This document shows, in pieces, positions 61,801 to 64,000 of a DNA stretch of 64,000 nucleotides. Numbering within the stretch: position 1 is the first letter of the stretch; each line of letters opens with the position of its first letter. Source of the DNA: Pseudomonadales bacterium (GTDB lineage Bacteria > Pseudomonadota > Gammaproteobacteria > Pseudomonadales > Azotimanducaceae). The notes beneath the pieces are model-generated. The model ran no database searches and had not been told where the DNA came from. It worked only from the letters and a program-made list of their open reading frames with translations. Position numbers and translations under genes: made by a program. The DNA lies in NCBI GenBank assembly GCA_012103505.1, contig WLWP01000001.1, positions 372,001-436,000 on the forward strand. Direction: 5' to 3'.

Positions 61801-64000
61801 TGTCGAAGGAGATTGCCGCACAGAACAAGAGAATGGCAGGGTCCCCACGGGCATCGGCGGAGTGCGCGTCTGGTTAGAAGATGGCACCTCTGTGGTGACC
61901 GATGAAAGTGGTAAGTACCACATTGATGATGTTTCACCGGGCACTCATGTTGTGCAACTAGATGAGGCAAGCTTACCGCCTGGCTTAGAATTGGCGCTGT
62001 GTGACCCGACGTCGCAACACGCAGGATCTCTGCGTTCTCAGTTCGTTGATTTGCCACCAGGTGGATTATGGCGCGCAGACTTTTATGCCACATCTGGGCG
62101 CGCGCCCATAAGCGAAGTCGTGACGCGTTTGGATGCGGAAGCAAAAGCGGAAGAGCGTGAAATTGAGTATACCTATCGCCTCCGGACTGGGATTGTCCCG
62201 ATGGAAACAATAAGAGTTACCCTTCAGCTTGATGACGTTCTTGGCTTTGTTTCCGGGAGCGCAACGTTGGATGGGAGCTCGATGGAAGATCCTCGGATGT
62301 TTGGCAACACACTCTCGTTCCGATTGCCTGATACAACAACATCCATAGAGCACGTGCTCCGCTTCCGAGCATCGCTAGTGGAAGACGCCAACGTGATTCG
62401 GAGCAAAGCGATCGTCATGCTACAGAGTGAAGGCGATACCCATCGCAGTGAACCACTGATGAACGAGCTTGGTTTCAATTGGCCTGCGGCGTTACGAACA
62501 ATTGCAGACACGACGGACGTTTTTCGCGCGAGACCTCAGATTGCCGAGGATGAAAATACTGAGGCGCTCATGCGTGCCCGCGTCAGTAACGCTCAGCGTC
62601 TTGACGATGACTTCGGTCGAACGGTCGATAGTGCATCAACCGATAACGATACCGATAACGAGAACTCGGGTGATCCTCAAGAGGCTCACGAGCAAGAAAA
62701 TTCAAGGGCATCAGTCGCTGAACGGCAGACTGTGCAAAAATTAGAACCGAGGATCAGTGGTGGTGTGCATGAACCGAGCCTGGGCGAACATGTTAGCCGC
62801 AGTAAGGTGGCGAAGCTGGTGTTGAATGGTAGTGTCCCGGTCGAATACGAAAGGGTCCTCCCGTACGAACTGCCCGAGCAGCATCGACAAGACAAAATCG
62901 GTGACCCCGCGAGCCTCCTCCGCGAAAGTGGTGTGGTAGGCATCGCCTATCCGCCTGAAGACTACAACCCGGTTATGCCAGCAGTGCCCGTGGCCGTTAT
63001 CCATCCTATAGAACTGAAGCCCGAGATTTTGGTCGATGGTGCGTTGGTCAGCTCCTTAACCTTTGAGGGGCTCTTCCAAGATCAAACGTCGGGTCTTGCG
63101 ATTAGTCATTGGGACGGCGTACCGATCTCGGAAAACGACAGCTTGTTAGATGTGCGGTTGCTAGATCGCGAGGGTGAGACAATTTCTAGGTTCGAGCGCA
63201 CGATCCATTTTAGCGGCGCACCCGCCAAAGCGGAGCTCGATCGAGACAAGTCCTACCTTGTCGCCGATGGCATGACCCCACCGATGCTCGCGATTCGTCT
63301 GTTTGATCGCGCGGGCCAGCCACTGCGTGCCGGTACTACCGGAGAATTTGCGGTCGGCGCACCTTACGAAGTACTCAATAAAACTAAGCACTTAGAAAAT
63401 TTGAGCAATGAGTTCAATAATCGCAAATATCGAGTTCTCGATGACGGGTACGCATACATACAACTAGAACCAACCGTGACTACCGGTGAGGTCGAGTTAC
63501 GTTTTCAATTCGATCAGGTCCGGCGCGAAACCGTGCGCGCGCGACTTGAGCCGGGTGCACGAGATTGGATCCTAGTCGGTCTCGCAGAAACGAGTATTTC
63601 AAGCAACAGTCTAGAGGGGAATGATGAATCCCTTGCAGCGCACGGGCTCGCGGACGATATTCTTCATGACGGGCGAGTCGCGTTTTATGCCAAGGGTATG
63701 GTTCGGGGCGATTGGTTAGTCACTGCCGCGTACGATACTGACGAAGAATTTACGGAAGAGCTGAAGCGGCAAATTGATCCTAACCAGTTCTACACCTTGT
63801 ATGGCGATGGGACCGCTCAGTTGCACGATGCGCAGAGTCAGCGAAAGCTCTACCTCAAAGTTGAGAAGGCTCGGTTTGCGGGACTATTTGGCGACTTTGA
63901 TACAGAGCTACAGCGGTCGGAACTAACCCGCTATGAGCGTCGCTTGAACGGCGCGAGGTTTGACTATCACGGCAGTAAAGTTGAGGTTCGTAGTTTTGTT
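58823..64000 (+). CDS. Giant exported multidomain protein (cadherin-like, DUF11, SdrD-B-like repeats), incomplete
   Basis: Open for at least 1726 codons, running off the window. The ATG at 58823 has no good ribosome site. A signal peptide (IVLAALCLIASQSFA) ends about 44 residues in. Then: two cadherin-like repeats (~70-255), two similar ~290-residue blocks (~270-560 and ~560-850), a DUF11 domain (~855-970: VVGVGDFLQYRILVENTN), and an SdrD B-like domain (GVRVWLEDGTSVVTDESGKYHIDDV). A second DUF11-like domain follows from ~1105, and a polar linker at ~1255-1300. The last part (VAFYAKGMVRGDW, FYTLYGDGTAQLHDAQSQRKLYLKVEKARFAGLFGDF) resembles strands of outer-membrane surface proteins. I infer a surface protein. 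Confidence 0.85.
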   Translation, partial: MKPKELAHELTKKQGLKPLLFCVIRVREIVLAALCLIASQSFAIPPNTDFTNTAQVLYTVSGSSHAASDSATLTTSPGAGNSPPYDISPSTFAVAENAIGVSLGAIVGHDLDPGDTVTWTLSDARFEVVAGELRLRPGASLDFELVPSLVITATVQDPTGANYQEDLAVSIANVNEAPSQIDLTNTQVVADQLGSIVGGLTVVDPDVGDIHTYTVDDTRFQIVTDQLKLLDGQSLPLGASVDVTVIATDTGGLQYAQLFTITAGPPGGGSSIAPSIRFLQSAQLSGGGQPFDVELSQCDAGSGLSPLGDPVTVFGNQAGLPGVHEFLPVGLWKSGGAGFFEITDVDANLDPLVRDQITVQLASDSDSEEVTVLEAGINTGIFVGFIPVQQNPGIAADCELQTNLNQVVSLSYSDALDPLRTAQGSVVVDSYGRVFSSLGGQPVNGAQIRILAGASGQPAAVFAEDGVTATSPVVLSGNTNEGFPTGAYRYPHVPAGTYVLEVTPPNRFTFPSAVADGVLQVLPGAPYALSPGSRGQSFILNVGPALRLDIPLDLLPVVPTQSEMELSVAIAGGSPQYVVQSQCFDGTGFVPSADPNTLQLGTITPPAQVGLANANRVNRGDAIFITLRDGDQDLDPFAPDTLEVEVSVVGQLDTERVRLLETNDSTGVFTGYLQTTVLTPTPYNCALEADANSDVQLAYVDPTDPQDSSSRNFLLDPGFVVFSSVDGSFLDGTSVTLIDNFTGLPADGAVFAADGTTSFPSTVVSGATAVDGAGQTYDFASGTVYFPVIDPGEYRIEVLPATSFVFPSARDDAELDNLATGPYQLTVGSRGDAFTVSAGVPSAFDIPLDPLNLDLFIAKEASKDVVGVGDFLQYRILVENTNTAGSVSGTTLQDRLPVGLRYAQDSLVINDQSVAPAISADGWGLSLPLGQIDPGQQIEIRYVTEVTVEAREGTLRNHAYLEGIGLSNANVAFADVRVRNDLFVDQAFIIGRVVEGDCRTEQENGRVPTGIGGVRVWLEDGTSVVTDESGKYHIDDVSPGTHVVQLDEASLPPGLELALCDPTSQHAGSLRSQFVDLPPGGLWRADFYATSGRAPISEVVTRLDAEAKAEEREIEYTYRLRTGIVPMETIRVTLQLDDVLGFVSGSATLDGSSMEDPRMFGNTLSFRLPDTTTSIEHVLRFRASLVEDANVIRSKAIVMLQSEGDTHRSEPLMNELGFNWPAALRTIADTTDVFRARPQIAEDENTEALMRARVSNAQRLDDDFGRTVDSASTDNDTDNENSGDPQEAHEQENSRASVAERQTVQKLEPRISGGVHEPSLGEHVSRSKVAKLVLNGSVPVEYERVLPYELPEQHRQDKIGDPASLLRESGVVGIAYPPEDYNPVMPAVPVAVIHPIELKPEILVDGALVSSLTFEGLFQDQTSGLAISHWDGVPISENDSLLDVRLLDREGETISRFERTIHFSGAPAKAELDRDKSYLVADGMTPPMLAIRLFDRAGQPLRAGTTGEFAVGAPYEVLNKTKHLENLSNEFNNRKYRVLDDGYAYIQLEPTVTTGEVELRFQFDQVRRETVRARLEPGARDWILVGLAETSISSNSLEGNDESLAAHGLADDILHDGRVAFYAKGMVRGDWLVTAAYDTDEEFTEELKRQIDPNQFYTLYGDGTAQLHDAQSQRKLYLKVEKARFAGLFGDFDTELQRSELTRYERRLNGARFDYHGSKVEVRSFV
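58855..58886 (+). terminator. Perfect intrinsic terminator inside the giant gene's 5' end
   Basis: AAAAAAGCAGGG pairs with CCCTGCTTTTTT (12 bp, no mismatch) around an 8-base loop, followed directly by the T-run. It lies 94 bases after the stop of the upstream gene and within codons 11-22 of the giant open frame, before its signal-peptide core. It should end most transcripts of the exported cluster or act as an attenuator. Confidence 0.85.

Noticed and set aside
62066..63391. Several minus-strand open frames in the last 2 kb
   Set aside because: They are antisense to the giant exported protein, whose plus-strand frame is open throughout.

Overview
The window looks like a chromosomal segment of a Gram-negative, probably marine or free-living gammaproteobacterium. 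The housekeeping genes are gammaproteobacterial in type: ttcA, a tesA/ybbA/ybbP-like cluster, yaaA, trhO, a yheU-type gene, bolA, lepB and a PAPS-reductase cysH. They are mixed with exported hydrolases, a DUF5916 outer-membrane protein and very large exported DUF11-type proteins. I cannot assign a genus. I see no rRNA, tRNA, insertion sequence, phage gene or CRISPR array.

Layout. 1-3.7 kb: the end of a D-aminoacylase-family gene, an endonuclease/exonuclease/phosphatase-family protein and a penicillin acylase-family protein, tightly packed. 3.7-6.9 kb: a degenerate GGDEF-EAL protein and an HD-GYP protein with a broken HD motif, divergent from a tyrosine phosphatase. 6.9-12.5 kb: FAD oxidoreductase, D-aminoacylase-like amidohydrolase and nitroreductase, divergent from an exported amidase. 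12.5-15.1 kb: methyltransferase and MFS transporter, divergent from a hotdog thioesterase. 15.1-20.0 kb: a SPOR/CBM9-like/DUF5916 outer-membrane protein, a galacturonokinase-like GHMP kinase and a sugar-1-phosphate nucleotidyltransferase in one operon. 20.2-27.1 kb: cysH, an SDR, a frameshifted molybdenum hydroxylase large subunit, a MoaD/ThiS-like protein, a DUF6152 protein and a DUF418 membrane protein. 27.1-34.6 kb: a compact minus-strand operon (LLM flavin oxidoreductase, EamA transporter, D-aminoacylase-like protein, MFS, PHP-domain protein with a frameshift, gamma-carbonic-anhydrase-like protein, lipoprotein). 34.8-48.1 kb: mostly core genes, including lepB, yaaA, a PP2C phosphatase, bolA, trhO, tesA, an ABC exporter pair, a GGDEF-EAL protein and ttcA. 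48.1-55.1 kb: a 2099-residue kinase/ATPase/histidine-kinase hybrid and its response regulator.

55.4-64.0 kb: the most unusual region. A 356-bp gap carries about six degenerate direct repeats. It precedes three small exported beta-rich proteins (the first frameshifted) and an exported protein of more than 1700 residues that runs off the window. A perfect intrinsic-terminator hairpin lies inside the apparent signal-peptide coding region of the giant gene. I regard this four-gene set as the best candidate for an undescribed cell-surface system.

Three single-base frameshifts interrupt otherwise well-conserved proteins (near 22768, 28726 and 56323). They could be real mutations or sequence errors, and raw reads would decide.
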